Positions 54,638-63,044 of a DNA stretch of 64,000 nucleotides are shown piece by piece. This DNA comes from Oscillospiraceae bacterium (GTDB lineage: Bacteria; Bacillota; Clostridia; Oscillospirales; CAG-382). Numbering within the stretch: position 1 is the stretch's first letter; each line of letters starts with the position of its first letter. The translations under genes were made by a program, and so were the position numbers. The notes under the pieces are model-generated. The model was given only the letters and a program-made list of their open reading frames with translations, was not told where the DNA came from and made no database searches. The stretch is from contig SVTH01000008.1 of NCBI GenBank assembly GCA_015063885.1, positions 1-64,000 on the forward strand, read 5' to 3'.

Positions 54638-55482
54638 CCTCTTTTTGCTAAAACGACGCGATCATTTTTTGAATAATCTTTTAAAACTGCTACGCTGTAG
54701 CCCGCATCCTCCAAAATGCGGGAGACGTCCTCCCCTTGATCGTAGCCGATCTCAAAGAGAAGGATGCCGTCCGGCTTTAAGATCAGAGGTGCGTACGCCA
54801 CGATGGCGCGGTAGTACCGCAGGCCATCTTCCCCGCCGTCCAGGGCGTTGTGGGGCTCGTATTGTACCTCGGTAGACAGGAAGTCGATGACGTCCGTGGG
54901 GATGTAGGGCGGATTGGAGATGAGCAGATCGAACTGTCTCCCTGCCTTGATGGAAAGGGCGGCGTAATCCTCCGCATCCAGTACGTCGAAGCGAAGGACC
55001 TCCACGTTGGAGCAAGGATCCAGGTTGCGGATGGTATAGGGCAAAGCCTTTTGGGACAGCTCCAGGGCGTAGCCTCTGCAATCCGGCAGGTTGGCGCCGA
55101 TGGCGCGGGAGATACAGCCGCTTCCGCTGCAAAGATCGGCAAACAGATCCCCGGGCTGTAACAGCTTCAGTGCGGTTTCTACCAAAAGCTCCGTATCGCT
55201 GCGGGGGATAAACACACCGTCCCCCACGAAGATTTCCTGGCCGTAGAAGCAGCAGCTTCCCAAAATGTACTGAATGGGCTTGCCGTAAGAAAGCTCCTTG
55301 ATGGCCTTGCCGCAAAATTCCTCGGACTCCTCGGACATTTCCTCGTCCAGGACGGAGAGCATGGTGCCCATATCCGTTTCCAAAGCGGCGCAAAGCAAAA
55401 GATCTGCGATGGCGTTGGCTTCATCGGGGTTCATTTCCGCTAAGATATCACGGAGTCTCGTTCTGTATTCCCTCACCAGCAT
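54634..55482 (-). CDS. prmC: Peptide chain release factor N5-glutamine methyltransferase PrmC
   Basis: The ATG at 55482 gives 282 residues with N-terminal helical bundle, FIPRSDTELLVE, the SAM-binding DLCSGSGCISRAIG and the catalytic NPPY (190-193). It methylates the GGQ glutamine of release factors. It starts inside the end of the DUF1385 gene, a pairing conserved in Clostridia. Confidence 0.95.
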   Translation of the reverse strand: MLVREYRTRLRDILAEMNPDEANAIADLLLCAALETDMGTMLSVLDEEMSEESEEFCGKAIKELSYGKPIQYILGSCCFYGQEIFVGDGVFIPRSDTELLVETALKLLQPGDLFADLCSGSGCISRAIGANLPDCRGYALELSQKALPYTIRNLDPCSNVEVLRFDVLDAEDYAALSIKAGRQFDLLISNPPYIPTDVIDFLSTEVQYEPHNALDGGEDGLRYYRAIVAYAPLILKPDGILLFEIGYDQGEDVSRILEDAGYSVAVLKDYSKNDRVVLAKRG

Positions 55483-56530
55483 GGGGCTCTTCCTCGGCTT
55501 TCTTGGATTCTTCTTTCTTTTTGAGGTATTCTTCCTCGTAGGGGATCTCAAACTCCGCAAATTCCTCGTGGAGGGCGGATTTGGTGGCAACGATGGCTAC
55601 TTCGATCATATCGTCGTCGGGCTCACGGGTGGTGATGCGCTGCATCCAAAGGCCGGGAGCGGCCAGGATGCGCACCAGGGCGTTATCGTGCTTGCCCGCA
55701 TAGCGGATGAACTCATAGCCCAAGCCCACGCAGACGGGAAGGAGCAACAGCTTCAAAAGCACACGCAGCCAGCCCCACACGTTGGGGATGAAGGCGATGG
55801 AAACGATAATGGACAGGAACACCATCACGAACATAAAGGAGGTACCGCATCTGGGATGGAAGCGGCTCTGCTTGCGGACGTTTTCCACGTTCAGCTCCAG
55901 GCCCGCTTCGTAGCAGAAAATGGTCTTATGCTCGGCGCCGTGATACATGTACACCCGGCGGATCTCCTTCATCAAGGAGGTGAAATACAGGTAGCCCACG
56001 AAGATCAAAACCTTCATAACACCTTCCACCAGGCACTTCAGACGGTTCATCCAAAAATCGCCGTCCAGATCGTCCGGAAAGATCAGATTGGTGACGAAGG
56101 CGGGCAGGGCAATAAACAACCCCATGGCCAGCAGGATGCCCAGCACCATGGCGATGGCGGATACGAAATTCAGAAGGCTTTTGCCGAAATGTTTTTCCAG
56201 CCATTTTTCGAACTTGGAGGGTTCTTCTGCCTGAAGCTCTTCCTCCAGCCCCATCATCTCGGTGGATGCGGTGAGCGTGGAGAAGGAAAGGATAAACATT
56301 TCCACCAGATTCACCACGCCGCGGATCAGAGGAAGATCCAGGATCTTATACTTACTGCGGACGGTGGTGGAGGGCTGGGTACGGACCACGATGGTCTTAT
56401 CGTCGGTACGGCGGACTGCCGTTGCCATTTGCTTGGGAGAGCGCATCATAACGCCTTCCATAACCGCCTGGCCGCCAACTTTTCCCAAGCGGGGATTGGC
56501 GGGGCAGTTTTTTTCTGCATTCTTTTTCAA
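55448..56530 (-). CDS. yqhQ: DUF1385 membrane protein (YqhQ)
   Basis: TTG at 56530 is preferred because GAAGGTG lies six bases upstream; an ATG at 56545 lacks a ribosome site. The 360-residue protein has about four or five membrane helices and the family marks GGQAVMEGVMMRSP and YHGAEHKT. In Clostridia it precedes prmC. Function is unknown. Its end overlaps prmC by 35 bases. Confidence 0.9.
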   Translation of the reverse strand: MKKNAEKNCPANPRLGKVGGQAVMEGVMMRSPKQMATAVRRTDDKTIVVRTQPSTTVRSKYKILDLPLIRGVVNLVEMFILSFSTLTASTEMMGLEEELQAEEPSKFEKWLEKHFGKSLLNFVSAIAMVLGILLAMGLFIALPAFVTNLIFPDDLDGDFWMNRLKCLVEGVMKVLIFVGYLYFTSLMKEIRRVYMYHGAEHKTIFCYEAGLELNVENVRKQSRFHPRCGTSFMFVMVFLSIIVSIAFIPNVWGWLRVLLKLLLLPVCVGLGYEFIRYAGKHDNALVRILAAPGLWMQRITTREPDDDMIEVAIVATKSALHEEFAEFEIPYEEEYLKKKEESKKAEEEPHAGEGIQNETP

Positions 56531-56547
56531 AAATTCACCTTCCATTC

Positions 56548-56576
56548 TTGCTTTTTTTATAAAGATGTATTATACT
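56548..56576 (+). promoter_or_regulatory. Promoter of the RNHCP-membrane protein operon
   Basis: TTGCTT (56548-56553), 17 bases and TATACT (56571-56576). The region also carries TATAAT-like motifs on the minus strand for yqhQ, but no -35 there is convincing. Confidence 0.65.
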
Positions 56577-56666
56577 GATAGCGGACGACAGGGTCGTCTT
56601 TGCCTATTATACTCTCACAAGCACCAAAAAGTAAAGACTATTTGTAAATTTTTGTGAGGATTTTTT

Positions 56667-56984
56667 GTGGAAACCAAGAGATTTACCAAAAACGACAGCG
56701 GTTTTATCTGCGAGCACTGCAAAAAAGAGGTGCCGCCGTTGGTCTATTCCTCCCGCAATCACTGCCCGTTCTGCTTGTGGTCCCTCCACGTGGACCAGCT
56801 CCCGGGGGATCGGGCCTGCACCTGCCGCGGGCAGATGAAGCCTTACGCAGTGGTCTCCCATCCCAAGAAGGGGTTCGTGATCACCCATAAGTGTACGGTG
56901 TGCGGGGAAGAAAAAAACAACCGCTCCCAGCAAGACGACGATATGGATCTTCTGATCCGTCTCACAAATCCTTATAACAGGTGA
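56667..56984 (+). CDS. RNHCP-domain zinc-ribbon protein
   Basis: GTG at 56667 follows GTGAGGA. The 105-residue protein has paired cysteines: FICEHCKKEVP, the eponymous RNHCPFCLWSLHVD and HKCTVCGEEKNN. These probably bind zinc. RNHCP proteins are widespread in Bacillota with no known function. Its stop overlaps the next gene (TGATG). Confidence 0.9.
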   Translation: METKRFTKNDSGFICEHCKKEVPPLVYSSRNHCPFCLWSLHVDQLPGDRACTCRGQMKPYAVVSHPKKGFVITHKCTVCGEEKNNRSQQDDDMDLLIRLTNPYNR

Positions 56985-58045
56985 TGAAATTGAAAAAGAC
57001 GAAAGAACTCTCCCCCATCCTTTCTGCCGCATCCATGCTTCTGCTGGGCTTACTTGCCTGTGCCGCCTCTCTGACCATGCGGGCTTCCGCAGGGATCTGG
57101 AGCACCCTGCCCTTGTATCCCGTTTGCGTGGCGGCGGCTTGCTTCCTGCCCGTCAAGGCGTGGCATCGGTTTCTGTTTTTCGGCGGGATCACGTTGATCC
57201 TGAACCTTGCGGAAAGCACGCCTATGGAAAGCATTCCCTATCTGCTGGTGGCGGCGGGATGCTTTGCTCTGGTATCCGGCGGTATGGCGCTGCTTAAGCA
57301 AAAGAAGCTGAAGAGCGGATTGCTTGGCGGCGGATTGTTGGTGTGCTATCTGGTATTTTCCTTCCTCTACATGGGAAATCCTTTTACGGCTTTCGGCAAG
57401 AGCGCCGCTTTGAACGAATACATCGAGACCCATTACGGCGAAGGAAACCATTTTGAGAACGTGCGGTACGACACCACCTCCGGGTGCTACACCGTCACCG
57501 CTTACAATCAACGCTTCCCCTCCGAGACGGCAGAGATCTTCCTGATGGGAGACCGTGTTGTGGATCATTACAAGGAGCTTGTGGAGGAGCAGACTCTCAG
57601 AGAGCAGGCTTTGGTGCTGACCAAGGTGCTGAGAGAAGCCTTCCCCGGGGATTCCTTCACCGTTACCGGGGTGAAGATCGACGGGTTCCTGCATGACGGG
57701 GAAACGTTCGACGCATACCGGACCAAGGCAGATCCCAAGGACATGCATTTTTACGTGGAGCTTTCCGGGAAGCCCGTTTTCGAAAAGTATTACCACGGGG
57801 TACAGGGCTATGCAAGGACCTTCGCCATGAAGGGAACGGAATTTGCTTCCGTGACTTATCTTTGCGGGACGGGGCTTCACTTCCGCGTGGCCATTCAGCC
57901 CCAGGTCTCCTACGGGTTCTACGTCACCCCCGAAAGGATCGCCATCCATACGGTTGCCCACCCGGAAAATCATTTTTATCTGCGGCAATACGAGGATTGG
58001 AACCTGATCAAGCGGATAGGGGCGCTTACAACCGAAGAAGAATAA
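56981..58045 (+). CDS. Polytopic membrane protein of unknown function
   Basis: The start may be GTG 56981 or ATG 56984; both overlap the RNHCP stop and no separate ribosome site is visible, so reinitiation is likely. The 354-residue protein has about five membrane helices in the first 130 residues, then a 220-residue soluble domain with no recognised fold ([23 protein letters not shown]...). Cellular role is unknown. A terminator follows at 58053. Confidence 0.75.
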   Translation: MMKLKKTKELSPILSAASMLLLGLLACAASLTMRASAGIWSTLPLYPVCVAAACFLPVKAWHRFLFFGGITLILNLAESTPMESIPYLLVAAGCFALVSGGMALLKQKKLKSGLLGGGLLVCYLVFSFLYMGNPFTAFGKSAALNEYIETHYGEGNHFENVRYDTTSGCYTVTAYNQRFPSETAEIFLMGDRVVDHYKELVEEQTLREQALVLTKVLREAFPGDSFTVTGVKIDGFLHDGETFDAYRTKADPKDMHFYVELSGKPVFEKYYHGVQGYARTFAMKGTEFASVTYLCGTGLHFRVAIQPQVSYGFYVTPERIAIHTVAHPENHFYLRQYEDWNLIKRIGALTTEEE

Positions 58046-58052
58046 CCATTCT

Positions 58053-58086
58053 GCGAGCTGTCTTTTGCAAGGCGGCTCGCTTTTTT
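58053..58086 (+). terminator. Terminator after the membrane protein gene
   Basis: GCGAGCTG (58053-58060) pairs with CGGCTCGC (58073-58080) (one G-T pair), followed by TTTTTT. Confidence 0.85.
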
Positions 58087-58209
58087 GAATACTGTGGGAA
58101 AGGGCGGGCAAAAATACCCTTGGAGCAGGGTGTGACAGACGGCATACCCTCCACATATTCTGTTCTCGGGGGAGTGTTCTTCCCCATGGGACAACGAGGA
58201 GTGTTTATC

Positions 58210-58620
58210 TTGAAAGGACAACCGAACAACGGTGAACGGGGTGCCGTTCGCCGAGGTGACATTTTTTACGCCGATCTCAGCCCTGTGGTGGGCTCCGAGC
58301 AGGGCGGGGTGCGCCCCGTTCTGATCGTTCAGAACAACGTGGGGAATCGTTACAGCCCCACGGTGATTGCCGCCGCCATTACCAGCCAGGTGGGAAAAAA
58401 CAAGCTTCCCACCCATATTGCAGTGGGCGGGCAATCCTCCGGTGAAGGAAAAAGCAACGGGCTGGCAAAGGATTCCATCATTCTCTTAGAGCAGATCCGT
58501 ACCATCGACAAGAAGCGGTTGAAGGAGAAGATGGGGCATTTGGACGACGGAACCATGCACAAGGTGGACGAGGCCATTTCCGTCAGCTTCGGATTGGGAA
58601 ACGGCGGTACCACGGCGTAG
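58210..58620 (+). CDS. MazF/EndoA-type endoribonuclease toxin
   Basis: TTG at 58210 is used because GAGGAG lies eight bases upstream; frames opening earlier lack a ribosome site. The 136-residue protein carries [20 protein letters not shown] and RPVLIVQNN, with R35 and T58 matching the catalytic R25 and T48 of B. subtilis EndoA. The enzyme cuts single-stranded mRNA at short motifs. The MazE-like antitoxin usually encoded just upstream is not found; a terminator and 120 bases of noncoding DNA sit there. Confidence 0.9.
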   Translation: MKGQPNNGERGAVRRGDIFYADLSPVVGSEQGGVRPVLIVQNNVGNRYSPTVIAAAITSQVGKNKLPTHIAVGGQSSGEGKSNGLAKDSIILLEQIRTIDKKRLKEKMGHLDDGTMHKVDEAISVSFGLGNGGTTA

Positions 58621-58636
58621 CCCTGTAGACAGCAGA

Positions 58637-58670
58637 AGACCCTTTGAGAAGAGACTCAAAGGGTCTTTTT
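58637..58670 (+). terminator. Terminator after the mazF-like gene
   Basis: AGACCCTTTGAG (58637-58648) pairs exactly with CTCAAAGGGTCT (58655-58666), followed by TTTT. It lies between convergent genes. Confidence 0.93.
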
Positions 58671-58672
58671 CG

Positions 58673-60805
58673 TCAACGGTTACGTTTTTTGAAAGCGAGA
58701 AGAATTACGCAAATCGCAAGGACAAGCACGGCGCCCGAGATCACGTACAACCAAGGGAAGCTTCCCTCCTGCGGGGTGGGTTCGGAAGGCTCCGAGGGTT
58801 CCCCGGAGGGCTCTTCGGAGACGGCGGGAGGCTCTTCTCCTACGTGGAGGATCATGGTGTATTCCATAGGCTTGTTTTGCCCGTCGGACACGGTGACGAT
58901 CAGCTCTGCGTCTCCCGTAAAGCCGTCGTCGGGGATGAAGATCACGCTTTGCTTCGTAGCGGAGACCTGGGCTCTGCCGTTCTTGCAGGAGGCCACCTCC
59001 ACGGTGAAATCTCCGGGGAAGGAATCAGCATCCGAGGCGGAAATAGCGATCTCCCAACGGGTATCGGCAGGTCCGTACGTTTCTTCCGGGATCTGACAAA
59101 CGGGAGGCAGGTTTTGGTAGGTGCCCTTGATAAACTGATACGTAACGTCGTAAAGACGGCGCAAACGGCGTTCCGCTCCCCCTCCCCCTGTGGAATGACA
59201 GAAGGTGTACAGGGATCCGGGGCCTGCCCCCTGGTAGAAGGTGTGGAGCGCATCCATATACCCCGTCTCGGCACCTACGTAGAGGTAACGCTCGTAGTTA
59301 TGGGCCGCTTCAAGCATGGTGGCGGAATTGGTGAAGAAGGAGGGCTCGTTGGTCTCCATCTCAACGCCCAAATGGTATTTCTTGGCGGCTTCTGCAAATT
59401 CCCACAGCATCTCCGTATCGAAATAGGGACGGCTGTCGGTGAACGCCACGTTGGGCTGCATCACGGCACCGTCGAAGCCAAGCTCTTCCCAATGGTCGAA
59501 GCCCGTGGAAAGGTAGAAGGGATCGAAGAGGACGGATTTTCCCCCGTCTTCGATGGCTTTTGTGGCAAGGGAGGTAAACTTCGCCTCGTCCTCGGACCAG
59601 GAATAGTTGACCTCCTCCCCGTACCAATAGTAGCCTACCAGCTTCAGGTGGGAAAAGCTTGCATCTTCAAATCGCTCTGTGACGTATTCGTCGTACCATT
59701 TTACGGCGGCGGCACGCTCCTCGGGGGTGCGGGTATAGTCTGCCTTGCCGTCCCCGTCCAGGTCGCCGAAGGGCTTGGAGGGGATTCCTGCGTAGGGCAT
59801 GGTCAGAAGCACGGGGAATTTGCCTTCTATCCCCAGAGATTCGTAGACCTGCTTCACGGCGGTGTTCAGTGCGTCCAGGTCGTAGCCTTTTTCGAACAGG
59901 AAATCGGTGTAGTAGATCCAGTCGCTCATAACGGCAGAAGGATACTTGGAGGTCTTCACCAAGGTGCCTCCCGAGGGGTAAGCAAAGTTGGTGGAGACGC
60001 AGGGCACGAAGGCCACGGCGTCAAACATGGTGTCCTTGATCTCCCCTTCCGCAGAAAGGTACGCCACGTAGGGCAACAGCTCCTCTGCAGTATTCTGTGC
60101 GATGCCTTGGTTGGAGGGGTAATACCCGTTATACATCTTGATGATGTCGGTGATGCCCTCCAAAGAGGAGCAATAGCCGCTCTCGGGAACCGCATCGGGG
60201 GTGATCTTCCGTTCGGAGCCGTTCAACGTCTTACTGCCGTAGATCTCGATCTCGTCGCAGACACCGAAAATGTCACAGCAATACTCCACCCGCACATAGT
60301 TTGCGGCGGTGAGCTCGATGGAAAGCGCAGCGTCATAGCGGCGAGCAGAGGCGTTCAGCGGGAAGGAAGGGGTACAGGTGCCTGCCAAAAACCAATCCTC
60401 GCCGTTATCGGAAAGATACAGCTTCACGTAGCGGGGTGCGTAAAAGGCGGCGCCGGGGTTGTGATAGAAGCCGGCGGAAAGGCCGCTTACCGCCACGGGT
60501 TCGTCGAAAGCAAAGGTGACGTAACGGGAACGGGAGCGGAAGGTGGTGTACCAGGCGGGATCGTTGACGCCGCCCTTGGCACGGGCGCCGTCGGTGAGTT
60601 TTCCTGCAATTCCCAAACCGTCTTCGCTGTCGTAGGTGACCCCGCTTTCGGAGAAATTGGAATAAGAATGGTCGGTGGGAACGCTGTTTTCCACGGTATA
60701 CGCCATCCCCGCCACCAAATTGGAATTCTCTGCCTTTGCACTGCCGGTCAGGGGTAACAGCAGGCAGATGAGAAGCAGGGAGATGACCAAATTCTTTTTG
60801 TACAT
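58673..60805 (-). CDS. Surface-anchored DUF4855 protein with N-terminal discoidin-like domain
   Basis: The ATG at 60805 follows AAAGGAG; the longer frame has no ribosome site. The 710-residue protein has a signal peptide (1-25), a discoidin/F5-8-like beta domain to about 185, and a DUF4855 segment (about 200-570). The latter includes FGDLDGDGKADYTRTPEERAAA, GYYWYGEEVNY and GVEMETNEP. A proline-rich stalk (EEPSGEPSEPSEP) and one membrane helix with a basic tail (KKRNR) close the protein. The middle region looks like a glycosidase-type barrel and may act on cell-surface or plant polysaccharide; no activity is proven. It has its own promoter. Confidence 0.82.
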   Translation of the reverse strand: MYKKNLVISLLLICLLLPLTGSAKAENSNLVAGMAYTVENSVPTDHSYSNFSESGVTYDSEDGLGIAGKLTDGARAKGGVNDPAWYTTFRSRSRYVTFAFDEPVAVSGLSAGFYHNPGAAFYAPRYVKLYLSDNGEDWFLAGTCTPSFPLNASARRYDAALSIELTAANYVRVEYCCDIFGVCDEIEIYGSKTLNGSERKITPDAVPESGYCSSLEGITDIIKMYNGYYPSNQGIAQNTAEELLPYVAYLSAEGEIKDTMFDAVAFVPCVSTNFAYPSGGTLVKTSKYPSAVMSDWIYYTDFLFEKGYDLDALNTAVKQVYESLGIEGKFPVLLTMPYAGIPSKPFGDLDGDGKADYTRTPEERAAAVKWYDEYVTERFEDASFSHLKLVGYYWYGEEVNYSWSEDEAKFTSLATKAIEDGGKSVLFDPFYLSTGFDHWEELGFDGAVMQPNVAFTDSRPYFDTEMLWEFAEAAKKYHLGVEMETNEPSFFTNSATMLEAAHNYERYLYVGAETGYMDALHTFYQGAGPGSLYTFCHSTGGGGAERRLRRLYDVTYQFIKGTYQNLPPVCQIPEETYGPADTRWEIAISASDADSFPGDFTVEVASCKNGRAQVSATKQSVIFIPDDGFTGDAELIVTVSDGQNKPMEYTMILHVGEEPPAVSEEPSGEPSEPSEPTPQEGSFPWLYVISGAVLVLAICVILLAFKKRNR

Positions 60806-60833
60806 AAGGCGGTCTCCTTTACGTGTTTTTTTC

Positions 60834-60862
60834 AGTATAAGACATTTCGGATGAAAATGCAA
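60834..60862 (-). promoter_or_regulatory. Promoter of the DUF4855 gene
   Basis: TTGCAT (60857-60862), 17 bases and TATACT (60834-60839) on the minus strand. Confidence 0.8.
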
Positions 60863-60910
60863 GTACCGACGAAAAATTTTTTCCATATACTGAAACCGGA
60901 GGTGTTGCAT

Positions 60911-61639
60911 ATGTTTGACGGCAGAGCCGTTGCCTTTCGGTTGCCCGGCGGAAATCCCGCTCTCTCGGCGGTGGTTGTAAACGGAGATTCCTTTGCCGCC
61001 GTGGATGGGCGGGAAAAGGCAGTCTATTTATATTCGGCGCAGGGAAAGCTGTTGGAGGGGTTCCCGACGGTACGCGCCTACGAGACCATCGTGAAAATGG
61101 GAAATACAGGGTATCTTGCCCTTCCCCGTTGCGTTTGCAGGCGTTTTTCTTATCGGGTGTACGTATTGAACTGTGCCTTTGAGGAAGTGGGTTGTCTCGA
61201 TCTGCAGGTACTTGAGGAAGGTGACTGCGAAACTCTGATGGATCTCTTTTATACGGAAGAGGGAGAGATCTTAGGCGCTTTTCGGTACGGGCTGAGAAGC
61301 TTTGACAGCGCCGGGAATCAAACAAGCTGCGAAAAAGACAGATCCTTACGATTTCTGTATAACGTGGCAAGAAACGGCGCTCTTACCGCCCTGCACCGTC
61401 GTTTGGAATGGGGCGACGGAGTGACGGTCTCCCGGGAAGGCGAAAGCGTTACGGGGATCCTCTCCTGCCGTTTGGCGCTGAGAGATCTGCTTCCCTGGGG
61501 AGAGGACGGATTTTACGGGCTGTTCGGATACCGGTATCAGTATAATTATCTTCTGCCTGTTTATAAGGACGGCAGGTTGTGTCTCCCCGAGGAAACGGCG
61601 CTTTTGGATTTTCTGCAAAATATTCCGCCCTGTTCTTGA
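60911..61639 (+). CDS. Beta-rich protein of unknown function
   Basis: The ATG at 60911 follows GGAGGTG; an upstream in-frame ATG has none. The 242-residue protein has repeated strand patterns (VVVNGDSFAAVDGREKAVYLYSA, YRVYVLNCAFEEVGCLDL) suggestive of a small beta-propeller but not assignable. There is no signal peptide. A TATACT at 60886-60891 is a possible -10, with no good -35. Confidence 0.7.
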   Translation: MFDGRAVAFRLPGGNPALSAVVVNGDSFAAVDGREKAVYLYSAQGKLLEGFPTVRAYETIVKMGNTGYLALPRCVCRRFSYRVYVLNCAFEEVGCLDLQVLEEGDCETLMDLFYTEEGEILGAFRYGLRSFDSAGNQTSCEKDRSLRFLYNVARNGALTALHRRLEWGDGVTVSREGESVTGILSCRLALRDLLPWGEDGFYGLFGYRYQYNYLLPVYKDGRLCLPEETALLDFLQNIPPCS

Positions 61640-61664
61640 AATGAAGAGAAAGATGTGTTAAAAT
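61636..61664 (+). promoter_or_regulatory. Promoter of the nnrD operon
   Basis: TTGAAA (61636-61641), 17 bases and TAAAAT (61659-61664). The -35 overlaps the stop of the preceding gene. Confidence 0.83.
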
Positions 61665-61685
61665 AGTTTCTAAGAGGTGATAATC

Positions 61686-62495
61686 ATGCACAAGGTCATC
61701 GACGGGGACATTTTGAAGACGCTTTTGCCCCGCAGGGAAGATAGCCACAAGGGCAGTTTCGGCAGGCTTGCCATGCTTTGCGGATGTGACGATATGCCCG
61801 GTGCGGCGTATCTTGCGGCCGTGGGCGCCTTGCGAAGCGGGGTGGGGCTTTTGGAGGTGGCTGCAGAAGGACAGTTGCGTACCGTTCTGCAATGCCGTCT
61901 CGGGGAGCCCGTTTGGAAGGATCTTGACGATCTTCCCTCTCCTTCCGCTACAGCGTTTTTGTGCGGTTGCGGTTTGGGAAGGACCCGTGACGAAGAGTTA
62001 CACACACTTTTACCCAAAATCACAGTTCCGGCCGTTTACGATGCGGATTGCATAAATTTCTTCGCCTTGCATATGGATGTGTTGGACGAACTTGTCTCGC
62101 CTTACGTTCTGACGCCTCATCCCATGGAGTTTTCGCGCTTGACGGGGATCCCTGTGGATGAGATCCAAGGGAACAGAGAAGCGCTTGCGTCGGACTTTGC
62201 CAAAAAGCACCGCTGTGTTTTGGTCTTGAAGGGACACAAAACGGTGGTGGCGACTCCCGAGGGAGAGATACTTGTGAACACCAGCGGGTGCAACGCTCTT
62301 GCCAAGGGCGGGAGCGGGGACGTGCTTGCCGGGGTGATCGCTTCCCTGCTTGCCCAGGGACATTCCTGCAAGGATGCCGCCTGTATCGGGGTCTACGCCC
62401 ACGGTCTTGCGGGTGAGATCTTAGGGAAACAATACGGAATGCGAGGGGTATTGCCCTCCGATCTGCCGCCTGTGATCGGGAGGATCTTGGGATAA
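61686..62495 (+). CDS. nnrD: ADP/ATP-dependent NAD(P)H-hydrate dehydratase
   Basis: The ATG at 61686 has AGAGGTG upstream. The 269-residue protein is the ribokinase-like dehydratase domain with TPHPMEFSRLTG, VLKGHKTVVATPEG and the anion-hole AKGGSGDVLAGVIASL. It restores hydrated NADH/NADPH. The epimerase half, often fused, is absent, so it is the stand-alone form. alr lies two genes downstream. Confidence 0.93.
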   Translation: MHKVIDGDILKTLLPRREDSHKGSFGRLAMLCGCDDMPGAAYLAAVGALRSGVGLLEVAAEGQLRTVLQCRLGEPVWKDLDDLPSPSATAFLCGCGLGRTRDEELHTLLPKITVPAVYDADCINFFALHMDVLDELVSPYVLTPHPMEFSRLTGIPVDEIQGNREALASDFAKKHRCVLVLKGHKTVVATPEGEILVNTSGCNALAKGGSGDVLAGVIASLLAQGHSCKDAACIGVYAHGLAGEILGKQYGMRGVLPSDLPPVIGRILG

Positions 62496-62528
62496 GTTCG
62501 GTATCTTTAGGAAAACGAGTGAAGCCCA

Positions 62529-63044
62529 TTGAAAAAGCTCTGGTTGTTCCCGTTGCTGTGCATTTTGCTTTGCGGATGCGCGGGAAAAGCATGGTCGCCC
62601 GAGGAAGCCTTGCGCTCCGCCGGTGAGATCACCCTATCTACCGAAGACGTGACCACGGTCATCACCTTTACGGAGAAGGGCTGTGTATTCCGCTTTACCG
62701 CTCCCGAAACGTTGAAACGGCTGAGGGTTTGCTACGACGGAAAGGAGTTGACCGCCACCTACGGAACGTTGGAGACCAGGGTTCCCGGTTCCTTTTTGGG
62801 AAAGATCCTTCCTGCATACCATCTGCTGAAGGCGTTCCGTGAGGAGACGGCGGCGCAAGGAGGAGAAAATATCCGTAAGATTACCCTTGACGAACGGGAA
62901 TTTTTGTTGTATTATGATTCCGAGAGTGAGAAGATCACTCGGTTGGAAGTGAAAGGAGCAGACGGCACGTTGTGCTATGACGTGCTTTCCTACATAGAAA
63001 CGAATGACGACACAGAGAGTACGGGTACAGATCCAGACCCGTAA
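62529..63044 (+). CDS. Small lipoprotein of unknown function
   Basis: TTG at 62529 is the likely start, with a weak GAGTGAAG site upstream. The 171-residue protein has a signal ending in the lipobox LCGC (C17). The rest is a beta-rich domain with DVTTVITFTEKGCVFRF and VCYDGKELTATYG, like the small lipoproteins preceding alr in other Clostridia. Its C-terminal tail overlaps alr by 41 bases in another frame. Confidence 0.75.
   Translation: MKKLWLFPLLCILLCGCAGKAWSPEEALRSAGEITLSTEDVTTVITFTEKGCVFRFTAPETLKRLRVCYDGKELTATYGTLETRVPGSFLGKILPAYHLLKAFREETAAQGGENIRKITLDEREFLLYYDSESEKITRLEVKGADGTLCYDVLSYIETNDDTESTGTDPDP

Noticed and set aside
57862-58209. Extended N-terminus for the MazF-like protein
   Set aside because: The region has a terminator and reads through the preceding gene's end. 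The TTG with GAGGAG gives the normal family length.
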